Assembly: GCA_029005135.1 (NCBI GenBank)
Contig: JAQXFO010000006.1
Span: 1 to 39,675, forward strand
Length of the DNA stretch: 39,675 nucleotides
Source of the DNA: Lachnospiraceae bacterium
Lineage (GTDB): Bacteria > Bacillota > Clostridia > Lachnospirales > Lachnospiraceae
Reading direction: 5' to 3'
Shown here: in pieces, positions 8,142 through 15,791 of the stretch
Layout: each line of letters starts with the position of its first letter
Position numbering within the stretch: position 1 is the stretch's first letter
The notes under the pieces: generated by a model
Database searches by the model: none
Told to the model about the DNA's origin: nothing
Seen by the model: the letters and a program-made list of their open reading frames with translations, nothing else
Translations under genes and position numbers: made by a program

Positions 8142-8684
8142 ATGAATGTGGTGGTTTACTGCGGGGCTAATCCCGGTCGTGACAGCCGGTTTACGGCGAT
8201 TGCCTGGGAACTGGGAGCCTGGATCGCCGATAACGGCCACCGGCTCGTCTACGGCGGCAGCGACTGCGGCCTGATGGGGACTCTGGCACAGGCCGCCCTG
8301 GATCACGGCGGGGAGGTCATCGGCGTGGAACCCCGGTTCTTTATTGAGAGCGGTATCGGTCAGCCCGCCCTGACAGAGCTTCATGTGGTTGACACGATGT
8401 CGGAGCGGAAAATGATGATGTATGGGCTGGGGGAAGCTTTTGTGGCCCTGCCCGGCGGCACGGGGACGCTGGAGGAGATCGCGGAGGTTCTGTCCCTGGC
8501 CAAGCTCGGCAAGCATGCTCATCCCTGTATCTTCTATAATTTTGAGGGGTATTATGAACCGCTGAGGACCCTTTTTCAAACGATGGTCCGGCAGGGTTTC
8601 CTGACAGAAAAAGAACTGAAGCTGGCCCGTTTCGCACCGGATCTGGCCTCGGTCAGCGCCATTATTGAAGCGGCAGCGCCCTGA
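8142..8684 (+). CDS. LOG-family protein (nucleoside-monophosphate phosphoribohydrolase, YvdD-like)
   Basis: The 180-residue protein is the normal length for the LOG/TIGR00730 family, whose characterised members release a base from (cytokinin) nucleoside 5'-monophosphates. The signature is PGGTGTLEEI, with upstream VYGGSDCGLMG for the Rossmann-like nucleotide site and SERKMMM before the PGG motif. It starts at ATG 8142 after GGGAGGAAAAG. It lies between the SerA-like terminator and the clpB promoter, so it is probably expressed alone or by weak read-in. The bacterial role (purine salvage or damaged-nucleotide clean-up) is not settled. Confidence 0.87.
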   Translation: MNVVVYCGANPGRDSRFTAIAWELGAWIADNGHRLVYGGSDCGLMGTLAQAALDHGGEVIGVEPRFFIESGIGQPALTELHVVDTMSERKMMMYGLGEAFVALPGGTGTLEEIAEVLSLAKLGKHAHPCIFYNFEGYYEPLRTLFQTMVRQGFLTEKELKLARFAPDLASVSAIIEAAAP

Positions 8685-8713
8685 CGGAGGGACACAGAAT
8701 CTTCACAGAAGAA

Positions 8714-8740
8714 TTAGCACTCACTTCTTGACAGTGCTAA
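8714..8740. promoter_or_regulatory. CIRCE operator (HrcA binding site)
   Basis: TTAGCACTC (8714-8722), a 9-bp spacer, and CAGTGCTAA (8732-8740) match the CIRCE consensus with one mismatch at the first base of the right arm. CIRCE is bound by the HrcA repressor and controls class I heat-shock genes in Firmicutes. The hrcA gene itself is not in this window. Confidence 0.9.
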
Positions 8741-8756
8741 CAAACGGCGTTATATT
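8728..8756 (+). promoter_or_regulatory. Sigma-A promoter of clpB, overlapped by CIRCE
   Basis: TTGACA (8728-8733) and TATATT (8751-8756) are 17 bp apart. The -35 box sits inside the CIRCE element, so HrcA binding should block RNA polymerase directly. The ribosome site AAGGAGGCGAG is at about 8795-8805, before the ATG at 8810. Confidence 0.88.
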
Positions 8757-8809
8757 TCCCTTATAAAAGGCAAGAATAACGCAAGCCTGTCAATAAGGAG
8801 GCGAGTGGC

Positions 8810-11401
8810 ATGAATATCAGTCGTTTTACACAGAAATCGCTGGAGGCTGTCCGGCAGCTTGAAAAAACAGCCTATGACTTCGGCAATCAGGAAGTGACGC
8901 AGGAGCATCTGCTCTATGTGCTTCTGACGCAGGAGGATTCCCTGATCCTGAAGCTTTTTGAGAAGATGGGGGTCTCGGGTGAGACCTTTACCGGGGCCGT
9001 GGAGGAACTGCTGAACGCCAAGGTCAAGGTTCAGGGCGGCCAGCCCTATATCGGCGCTGACCTGAATGAGGTTCTGGTGAAGGCCGAAGACGAGGCTAAG
9101 TCCATGGGCGATGACTATGTCTCGGTCGAGCACCTGCTCCTGACGATGCTGAAGCATCCGAATCCTTCGGTCAAAGGTTTGTTCAAACGCTTCGGCATCG
9201 ACCGTGAGGGTTTCCTCAAGGCCCTGAGTGCTGTGCGCGGCAACCAGAAGGTCACCACGGATAATCCGGAGGCGACCTATGATACCTTGAATAAATACGG
9301 CGAGGATCTGGTGGAAAAAGCCCGGCGTCAGAAGCTGGATCCGGTTATCGGCCGTGATGAAGAGATCCGTCAGACCATCCTCATACTGTCCCGTAAAACA
9401 AAGAACAATCCGGTGCTGATCGGTGAGCCCGGCGTCGGCAAGACCGCCGCTGTGGAAGGCCTGGCCCAGCGTATCGTGGCCGGGGATGTGCCGGATAATC
9501 TGAAGGATAAGAAGATATTTGCTCTGGATATGGGCGCCCTGGTGGCCGGTGCCAAATACCGCGGCGAATTCGAGGAGCGTCTGAAGGCCGTCCTCAACGA
9601 TGTCCGCGAGTCCGACGGCAAGATCATTCTTTTCATCGACGAGCTCCATCTGATCGTCGGAGCCGGCAAGACCGACGGGGCCATGGATGCCGGCAACATG
9701 CTGAAGCCGATGCTGGCCCGGGGCGAGCTGCACTGCATCGGGGCCACAACCCTCGATGAGTACCGCGAATACATCGAGAAGGATAAGGCTCTGGAGAGAC
9801 GTTTCCAGCCGGTGACGGTCAATGAGCCGACGGTGGAAGACACCATTTCCATCCTCCGGGGCATCAAGGAACGTTACGAAGTCTATCACGGTGTCAAAAT
9901 CACCGACTCGGCCCTGGTGTCGGCCGCGACCCTGTCCCAGCGGTACATCACCGATCGGTTCCTGCCGGACAAGGCCATCGATCTGGTGGACGAGGCCTGC
10001 GCGCTCATCAAGACAGAACTGGATTCCATGCCGACGGAGCTGGATGAACAGCGCCGCCGTATCATGCAGCTGGAGATCGAAGAGAAGGCGCTGGAGAAGG
10101 AGACCGATACCCTGAGCCGGGACCGTCTCGAGGATCTGAAGAGGGAACTGGCCGATCTGCGGGACAGCTTCCATGCGGGCTCGGCCCAGTGGGAAAATGA
10201 AAAGAATGCTGTCGAGAATCTGAGAAAATACCGCGAACAGATCGATGACATGAATTCCCGCATCGAGATCGCCAAGCGCGATTATGATCTGAATAAGGCG
10301 GCTGAATTGCAGTATGGCGAGCTGCCACGGCTGAAGGCACAGCTGGAGGAGGCGGAGAAGGCGGTCAAAGCCCGCGAGCTCCGTATGGTGCATGAAGCGG
10401 TCACGGATGACGAGATCGCCCGGATTGTGTCGAAGTGGACCGGTATTCCGGTGGCCAAACTGACCGAGGGTGAAAAGGCCAAGGTCCTCCATCTCGACGA
10501 AGAGCTGCACCGCCGGGTGATCGGTCAGGACGAAGCCGTTTCCCGGGTGGCCGATGCCATTCTGCGTTCCAAGGCCGGTATCAAGGATCCCGGCAAGCCC
10601 ATCGGCTCCTTCCTGTTCCTCGGCCCGACCGGTGTCGGCAAGACGGAGCTGGCCAAGACACTGGCGGCTTCTCTTTTCGATGATGAGAATAACATGGTGC
10701 GTATCGATATGAGTGAGTATATGGAGAAATACTCCGTATCCCGTCTGATCGGGGCGCCTCCGGGCTATGTCGGCTACGATGAAGGCGGTCAGCTGACGGA
10801 AGCCGTCCGCCGCAAGCCCTTCTCCGTGGTCCTCTTTGATGAGGTGGAAAAGGCGCACCCGGATGTTTTCAACGTCCTTCTGCAGGTGCTGGATGACGGC
10901 CGCATCACTGACAGCCAGGGACGTACGGTGGATTTTAAGAATACCATCATCATTATGACTTCTAACCTGGGGTCCGCGAGTCTTCTGGAGGGTATCCGGG
11001 AGGACGGCACGATCAGTGACGAGGCCCGCACCCAGGTCAACGCCGAACTCAAAGCGCATTTCAGGCCGGAATTCCTGAACCGTCTGGATGAGATATTGAT
11101 GTTCAAGCCGTTGACGCGGGACAATATTACCGGCATCGTCGATCTGCTGATGGCGGATCTGAACCGCCGGATCGGCAATCAGGAGCTGACCATCGCCCTG
11201 GATGAGACGGCGAAGAGCAAGATCATCGATGACGGCTATGAGCCGGCCTTCGGCGCCCGCCCGCTGAAGCGTTATCTTCAGAAGCATGTGGAGACGCTGG
11301 CGGCCCGTCTTATCCTGAAGGGGGATATCCACGAGGGTGCACAGATCCGTATCGGCGTCCGGGACGGCGAGCTCTATGCTTATACGGCAGAAAAGCCGTA
11401 A
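8810..11401 (+). CDS. clpB: ATP-dependent disaggregase ClpB
   Basis: The 863-residue protein has full ClpB length. In order it shows a Clp_N domain (residues ~1-150, starting [13 protein letters not shown]), the first AAA+ module with Walker [10 protein letters not shown] (~204-212), a long coiled M-domain (~400-520), the second AAA+ module with Walker [10 protein letters not shown] (~605-613), and the C-terminal D2-small domain. The M-domain marks it as a disaggregase that works with DnaK to rescue aggregated proteins, not a ClpC protease partner. The CIRCE/promoter pair upstream indicates HrcA-controlled heat-shock expression. A strong terminator follows, so it is a single-gene unit. The opposite strand holds a very long open frame, treated as a codon-bias shadow. 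Confidence 0.97.
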   Translation: MNISRFTQKSLEAVRQLEKTAYDFGNQEVTQEHLLYVLLTQEDSLILKLFEKMGVSGETFTGAVEELLNAKVKVQGGQPYIGADLNEVLVKAEDEAKSMGDDYVSVEHLLLTMLKHPNPSVKGLFKRFGIDREGFLKALSAVRGNQKVTTDNPEATYDTLNKYGEDLVEKARRQKLDPVIGRDEEIRQTILILSRKTKNNPVLIGEPGVGKTAAVEGLAQRIVAGDVPDNLKDKKIFALDMGALVAGAKYRGEFEERLKAVLNDVRESDGKIILFIDELHLIVGAGKTDGAMDAGNMLKPMLARGELHCIGATTLDEYREYIEKDKALERRFQPVTVNEPTVEDTISILRGIKERYEVYHGVKITDSALVSAATLSQRYITDRFLPDKAIDLVDEACALIKTELDSMPTELDEQRRRIMQLEIEEKALEKETDTLSRDRLEDLKRELADLRDSFHAGSAQWENEKNAVENLRKYREQIDDMNSRIEIAKRDYDLNKAAELQYGELPRLKAQLEEAEKAVKARELRMVHEAVTDDEIARIVSKWTGIPVAKLTEGEKAKVLHLDEELHRRVIGQDEAVSRVADAILRSKAGIKDPGKPIGSFLFLGPTGVGKTELAKTLAASLFDDENNMVRIDMSEYMEKYSVSRLIGAPPGYVGYDEGGQLTEAVRRKPFSVVLFDEVEKAHPDVFNVLLQVLDDGRITDSQGRTVDFKNTIIIMTSNLGSASLLEGIREDGTISDEARTQVNAELKAHFRPEFLNRLDEILMFKPLTRDNITGIVDLLMADLNRRIGNQELTIALDETAKSKIIDDGYEPAFGARPLKRYLQKHVETLAARLILKGDIHEGAQIRIGVRDGELYAYTAEKP

Positions 11402-11461
11402 GGGACACGGCGCCTGAGCCGGGACCGCACAAGAAAAAATGAACAGAACGGTGATTCTGAT

Positions 11462-11499
11462 AAAAACGACACAACGCATGGCAGCGTTGTGTCGTTTTT
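11462..11499 (+). terminator. Intrinsic terminator after clpB
   Basis: A 16-bp perfect stem (11462-11477 with 11484-11499) has a 6-nt loop. The 3' arm ends in five T, and the A-rich 5' arm makes it potentially bidirectional. Confidence 0.88.
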
Positions 11500-11564
11500 G
11501 TTGTATGGAAAAAATGCTCAATAATTTGAGGACAATTTAGATAAAATAGCTGAATTCACCAACA

Positions 11565-11583
11565 CGTTGCACAGTGAGCAACG
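11565..11583. promoter_or_regulatory. Small inverted repeat upstream of the catabolic cluster
   Basis: CGTTGC (11565-11570) and GCAACG (11578-11583) flank a 7-nt spacer. It lies just before the putative promoter of the IolD-like gene, so it may be an operator half-site pair or a leader hairpin. Support is weak because of its size. Confidence 0.35.
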
Positions 11584-11598
11584 AGGAGGCCGATTGCC

Positions 11599-11628
11599 GT
11601 AACAAATTTGTTTTTCCAATGATACAAT
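11599..11628 (+). promoter_or_regulatory. Putative promoter/operator of the catabolic cluster
   Basis: A possible -35 GTAACA (11599-11604) and -10 TACAAT (11623-11628) are 18 bp apart. The -35 is overlapped by the perfect 12-bp palindrome AACAAATTTGTT (11601-11612), a plausible repressor site. The IclR-type protein encoded at 21243 is the nearest candidate regulator. About 70 nt of AT-rich leader follow before the ATG at 11699. Confidence 0.45.
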
Positions 11629-11698
11629 CCGAGAAAAGGACAGCTTTTAATAAAACTGAAATATCTATCACAAAACTCTATAACAATCGAGGTACTTT

Positions 11699-13576
11699 AT
11701 GAGCGAAATCATCGAAATGAGAAGAAAACGCGCACAGCAGATCAAGGCGTACGGCACCCTTCGCGGCGCTGTGGAAGCGGGAACCCTGGAGCAGTTCCAG
11801 GCCGTCAGTCTCAGTGAGGCTGTCGTGATGGGCCTGGTCAACCAGGGTGTTACCACCTTCGTCGGTATCTTCGGTCACGGTATGACCGATGTCGGTGAAG
11901 TCCTTCGTATCTATGAGGAAGAAAAGGCCGTGAGGACTGTCAATGTCCGCAATGAGATCGAAGCGTCTCATATCGCATCGATGCTCAGATGGAAATACAA
12001 TACGCCGGCGGCTGTCTTCACATCCATCGGCCCGGGGGCCATGCAGGCCGCGGCCGGTTCTCTGGTGCCGCTGTCCAACGGCCTGGGCATCTACTATCTG
12101 ATGGGTGATGAAACCAGCCACAGCGAGGGTCCGAACATGCAGCAGATCCCGCGTCGTGAGGAGGAACTCTTCCTCAAGCTTTACTCGACCCTCGGCCCGG
12201 CTTACACCCTTCACACCGCCGAAGCCGTCTTCACGGCTCTGAAACGCGGCGATGCCGTGGTGAACGGCAGGGAAAAGCATTCTCCCTTCTATATGCTGCT
12301 GCCCATGAATATTCAGCCGAAGGTCATGGAGACCTGCAACCTTCTGGAATTCCCGGAGAGATCACCGGAGTCCCATGTGGTCAGTATCGATGAAGCCGTT
12401 TACGCCGAAGCAGCCGAAGCGATCCGCAAGGCTTCCCGCGTGACCCTCAAGATCGGCGGCGGTGCGGCCAAAGTGCCGGCCTCAGTCATCGATGAGTTCG
12501 TCGAACTCAGTGATGCGGCTTATGTCCACGGTCCGCAGGTGCCGGGGGTCTATCCCTATTCCAAACCCCGCAATATGGGTGTGGGCGGATCCAAAGGTTC
12601 TATCAGCGGCAATTATGCGCTGGATGAATGCGATCTTCTGGTGGCTGTCGGTACCCGCGGTGTCTGTCAGTGGGACAGCTCAGGCACAGCCTTTGCCAAA
12701 GCCGCGAAGATCATCAACATCAACTGCGATTACGACGATCTGGGCCAGTACAACCGGTCCATCCGTATCCAGGGCCACGCCGAAGCTGTTCTGACACGTC
12801 TGAATGAGATGCTGCGTGCCGAAGGCAAGGCGAAGAATCCGGCCTGGCTGGAAGCCATCACGGCGAAAAAGGCGGAGTGGGAAGACTACAAAAAAGCCCG
12901 TTATGACCAGCCGACTCTGATGGATGAGAAACGCGGCCGTTCGATTCTGACTGAGCCGGCAGCCATCAAGGCGGCTGTCGATTTCGCCGATGCTCATGAG
13001 ATGGTTAAGATCTTTGATGCCGGCGATGTCCAGGCCAACGGCTTCCAGATCGTTACCGATGAAAAGCCGGGCATGACCGTCACGGATACCGGTTCTTCCT
13101 ATATGGGCTTTGCGGTGTCCTCGATGCTGGCCTTCGCTCTGGCGGGCGGTAAAGATGTCCCGATGGCCTTTACCGGTGACGGCAGCTTTATGATGAATCC
13201 GCAGATCCTGATCGATGCCGTTCAGTACGGCCTGAAGGGCACTATCGTGATCTTTGACAACCGCCGTATGGCGGCTATCACCAGCCTTCAGTTTGCCCAG
13301 TACAATGTGGGCTTTGCTACGGACGATCAGGTCGTCGTCGATTATGTCAAGATGGCCGATGCCGTCTGCGGTGTCAAGGGTATCTATGGCGGTGAATCGC
13401 TCGAAGAGCTGCAGCAGGCTCTGGAAGAGGCCTACGCCTACAACGGCCTGTCCGTTATCCATGTGCCGGTCTACTTCGGCCGTGAGGAACTGGGCGGTCT
13501 GGGCGCCTTCGGCGACTGGAATGTCGGCAACAACTGCGAGAGAGTACAGAAACTCAAACATGAAATCGGCTTCTGA
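11699..13576 (+). CDS. IolD-like thiamine-diphosphate-dependent enzyme (trihydroxycyclohexanedione hydrolase family)
   Basis: The 625-residue protein has the three-domain layout of the acetolactate synthase/IolD superfamily. The N-terminal segment TTFVGIFGHGMTDVGE and the activating Glu86 in NVRNEIEAS match the ThDP Pyr domain. The C-terminal ThDP-binding motif runs from GDG (493-495) to Asp520-Asn521, where many relatives have NN. The IFGHG segment, length and C-terminal DWNVGN region make it closest to IolD, which hydrolytically opens a cyclic 1,2-diketone in inositol breakdown. No other iol genes are nearby, so the substrate may be a different diketone or 2-oxoacid. It heads a co-directional run with an alcohol dehydrogenase, a molybdenum hydroxylase, a transketolase and an isomerase. 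Superfamily call is sure; exact reaction is not. Confidence 0.75.
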   Translation: MSEIIEMRRKRAQQIKAYGTLRGAVEAGTLEQFQAVSLSEAVVMGLVNQGVTTFVGIFGHGMTDVGEVLRIYEEEKAVRTVNVRNEIEASHIASMLRWKYNTPAAVFTSIGPGAMQAAAGSLVPLSNGLGIYYLMGDETSHSEGPNMQQIPRREEELFLKLYSTLGPAYTLHTAEAVFTALKRGDAVVNGREKHSPFYMLLPMNIQPKVMETCNLLEFPERSPESHVVSIDEAVYAEAAEAIRKASRVTLKIGGGAAKVPASVIDEFVELSDAAYVHGPQVPGVYPYSKPRNMGVGGSKGSISGNYALDECDLLVAVGTRGVCQWDSSGTAFAKAAKIININCDYDDLGQYNRSIRIQGHAEAVLTRLNEMLRAEGKAKNPAWLEAITAKKAEWEDYKKARYDQPTLMDEKRGRSILTEPAAIKAAVDFADAHEMVKIFDAGDVQANGFQIVTDEKPGMTVTDTGSSYMGFAVSSMLAFALAGGKDVPMAFTGDGSFMMNPQILIDAVQYGLKGTIVIFDNRRMAAITSLQFAQYNVGFATDDQVVVDYVKMADAVCGVKGIYGGESLEELQQALEEAYAYNGLSVIHVPVYFGREELGGLGAFGDWNVGNNCERVQKLKHEIGF

Positions 13577-13621
13577 TCACGGAAGACCGTTTTATGCATA
13601 GACCAAAAAAGGAGGATCACT

Positions 13622-14728
13622 ATGGAGATTAAAGTTCCGGAAACAATGAAAGCATGGGTTCTCGGTGACCCGGGAGTACTGACACTGGAAGAAAAGCCGG
13701 TTCCGAAGCCGGGCAGAGGCGAGGTACTCGTGAAGATCGACGCGGTCGCCATCTGTGCTACAGACCTGGAAATCATCGAAAATGGTCCGCCCGCTTTGAT
13801 TCAGGGTGGCCTGCCGTTCAACAAGAATTTCACACCCGGCCATGAATACATGGGCCGTGTCGCAGCTCTTGGCGAAGGTGTCGATGAATACAAGATCGGT
13901 GACAGAGTTGCTGTCGAGATCCATGCCGGATGCGGCCGCTGCGAGCGCTGCCGTGAAGGTATGTACACATCCTGCCTGAATTACGGCCAGAATTATCCGG
14001 GTCATGACAAGGGGCACAGAGCGAACGGCTTCACCACCGACGGCGGCTTTGCCGAATACGCCATCAACAATGTCAATACCCTCTGCCATGTCGGTGATGA
14101 TGTCTCTGACGAAGTGGCTACCCTTATCGTCACTGCCGGTACAGCGATGTATGCCCTGGATACGGTGGCCGGTCTGGTAGCCGGTCAGTCCGTCGTCGTC
14201 TCAGGCCCGGGCCCGATCGGTCTTATGGCTGTTGCCGTGGCCAAAGCCCTCGGTGCCAATCCGGTTATCCTGACGGGTACCCGTGACAACAGACTGGAAC
14301 TGGGCAAGAAGCTCGGTGCCGACTACACCATCAATGTCAGAGAAAAGGATGTCGTTCAGACCGTTAAGGAACTGACTGGCGGCGAAGGCGTCCATTACGT
14401 CGTCGAGTGCTCCGGCGCTCCGAATGCTGTTAACGAAGCCACCAGCATGGTCAAGCGCGGCGGCCGCGTCGTTCTGGCAGCCTTCCCGAAGAAACAGGTC
14501 GAAGTGGATGTGGCCGCTCTGGTCCGCAACAACATTTCCCTGTTTGGTATCCGCGGTGAAGGCAGAAGCGCTGTTCACAGAGCAGCTTCCCTTATCAGCG
14601 AAGGCCGTTTCGATGCTTCTCTGATCCATACCCATACCTTTGAATTCGACGAGCTGCTGACAGCTCTGAAGTATTCAAGAGAAAGAATCGATGACGCCAT
14701 CAAGGTCGTTGTCAAGATGCCCAAGTAA
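13622..14728 (+). CDS. Zinc-dependent medium-chain alcohol/polyol dehydrogenase
   Basis: The 368-residue protein is typical of the MDR superfamily (sorbitol, threonine and inositol-type dehydrogenases). Catalytic zinc ligands are Cys45 in ICATDLE and His74-Glu75 in GHEYMG. The structural zinc site is the four-Cys block GCGRCERC...SC. The Rossmann motif GPGPIG follows in the second half. The ribosome site AAGGAGG is strong, and the gene lies 45 bp after the IolD-like gene, so they are probably co-transcribed. It likely oxidises a secondary hydroxyl with NAD(P)+, possibly making the ketone handled by the TPP enzyme. That order is inferred from synteny, and the substrate is unknown. Confidence 0.85.
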   Translation: MEIKVPETMKAWVLGDPGVLTLEEKPVPKPGRGEVLVKIDAVAICATDLEIIENGPPALIQGGLPFNKNFTPGHEYMGRVAALGEGVDEYKIGDRVAVEIHAGCGRCERCREGMYTSCLNYGQNYPGHDKGHRANGFTTDGGFAEYAINNVNTLCHVGDDVSDEVATLIVTAGTAMYALDTVAGLVAGQSVVVSGPGPIGLMAVAVAKALGANPVILTGTRDNRLELGKKLGADYTINVREKDVVQTVKELTGGEGVHYVVECSGAPNAVNEATSMVKRGGRVVLAAFPKKQVEVDVAALVRNNISLFGIRGEGRSAVHRAASLISEGRFDASLIHTHTFEFDELLTALKYSRERIDDAIKVVVKMPK

Positions 14729-14746
14729 TCCCTCATACGACAAAAG

Positions 14747-14804
14747 GGTCCTTACGGCGTAAGGGCCGGGCGCCTCGGGCGGATCGCAGGAAGCGGTCCG
14801 CCCG
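14747..14804 (+). other. Two GC-rich intercistronic hairpins
   Basis: GGTCCTTA/TAAGGGCC (14747-14754 with 14760-14767, one G-U pair) is followed by a 12-bp stem (14776-14787 with 14793-14804, one G-U pair). Neither is followed by a T-run, so they look more like mRNA-processing or stabilising structures, or an attenuator, between the dehydrogenase and hydroxylase genes. Confidence 0.5.
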
Positions 14805-14863
14805 GCTTGGGCGCTCACAGGAAGCAACGGTTCACCGATCTTATACCAGAAGGAGTCGCCTGC

Positions 14864-15742
14864 ATGATCCAGTACCATTATTACGAAATGCCTCAGACCC
14901 GGGAGGAACTTTTCCGCCTGCTTGAGAGCATTGACCGCGATTATGTCATTCTTTCCGGCGCCACCGATCTCTATGCCCACGACAAAACGGCTTTTGAGAC
15001 CCTTGACTGCGCCGTCGATATCAGCGGGATTGACGAATTCCGGCAGATCAGTGCCGCCGACGGCGAGATCACCATCGGGGCTATGACCAGAATACAGCGT
15101 TTTCTGGAAGATCCGGAGCTGATTAAGACGGTACCGCTTTTCCGGCATGCCGCCTGCTTCTTTGCGGACCGGCAGATCCGTCAGATGGCGACCATCGGCG
15201 GCAATGTGGCCAATGCCTCGCCGGTCGGCGACATGATTCCCTGTCTTCTGGCCATGGATGCCCGCGTCAACACGATGCGGCCGGCAGAGGGCAGACTGAC
15301 GGAACGTTCCGTGCCCATCGGCGAATTTATCGTCGGCGTGGGCAAAACACAGCTTGAGAAGGGTGAGGTCATCACCTCCTTCAGCTGTCCGATACTTGAA
15401 AATTACGGCTGCGCTTTCAAAAAAGTCGGTCTGAGACGGTCTCTGTGCATTTCCACCGTCAATGCGGCTTTTATGGTGAAGACCGATGAAAGCGGTCAGC
15501 GTTTTGACGATGTCAGGATCGCCTTCGGTGCCATCGGCCCGGTCGATATCCGGCTGACCGCCGTCGAGGATTTCCTCCGCGGCAAAGCCGTCACGCCTGA
15601 CACGATAGAAGCGTGTGTGAATTATCTGCCCGAAGGCGTGATCCGCTCACGCAGCCGGCGCGAGTACAGAAGCCATATCGTTCCCAATTTCCTGAGGGCA
15701 GGTCTTCGCGAAGCCCTTGCGGATCTTAACATCCGGTTGTAA
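14864..15742 (+). CDS. Molybdenum hydroxylase FAD-binding subunit (XdhB/CoxM/YgfM-like)
   Basis: The 292-residue protein starts at ATG 14864 after AGAAGGAG; an earlier in-frame ATG at 14807 lies within the hairpin region and lacks a ribosome site. The FAD-binding signature is ATIGGNVANASPVGDMIPCLLA (15187-15252), preceded by ADRQIRQM. This is the flavin subunit of xanthine-dehydrogenase-family enzymes. It passes electrons from the Fe-S clusters to NAD+ or another acceptor. The gene for the Fe-S/Moco subunit follows after 49 bp. The order FAD subunit then fused Fe-S/Moco subunit resembles E. coli ygfM-xdhD. Substrate specificity lies in the partner subunit. Confidence 0.88.
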   Translation: MIQYHYYEMPQTREELFRLLESIDRDYVILSGATDLYAHDKTAFETLDCAVDISGIDEFRQISAADGEITIGAMTRIQRFLEDPELIKTVPLFRHAACFFADRQIRQMATIGGNVANASPVGDMIPCLLAMDARVNTMRPAEGRLTERSVPIGEFIVGVGKTQLEKGEVITSFSCPILENYGCAFKKVGLRRSLCISTVNAAFMVKTDESGQRFDDVRIAFGAIGPVDIRLTAVEDFLRGKAVTPDTIEACVNYLPEGVIRSRSRREYRSHIVPNFLRAGLREALADLNIRL

Positions 15743-15791
15743 GCGGCAGGGTGAAGCAGGGTCGACTCATTAAGAAAGGGTGGAAACGACG

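Noticed and set aside
8750-11521. 923-codon open frame on the minus strand opposite clpB
   Set aside because: It mirrors the reading frame of an unmistakable ClpB and covers its promoter and terminator. Its product is rich in His, Asp, Leu and Gln, as expected of a codon-bias shadow, with no recognisable domain.
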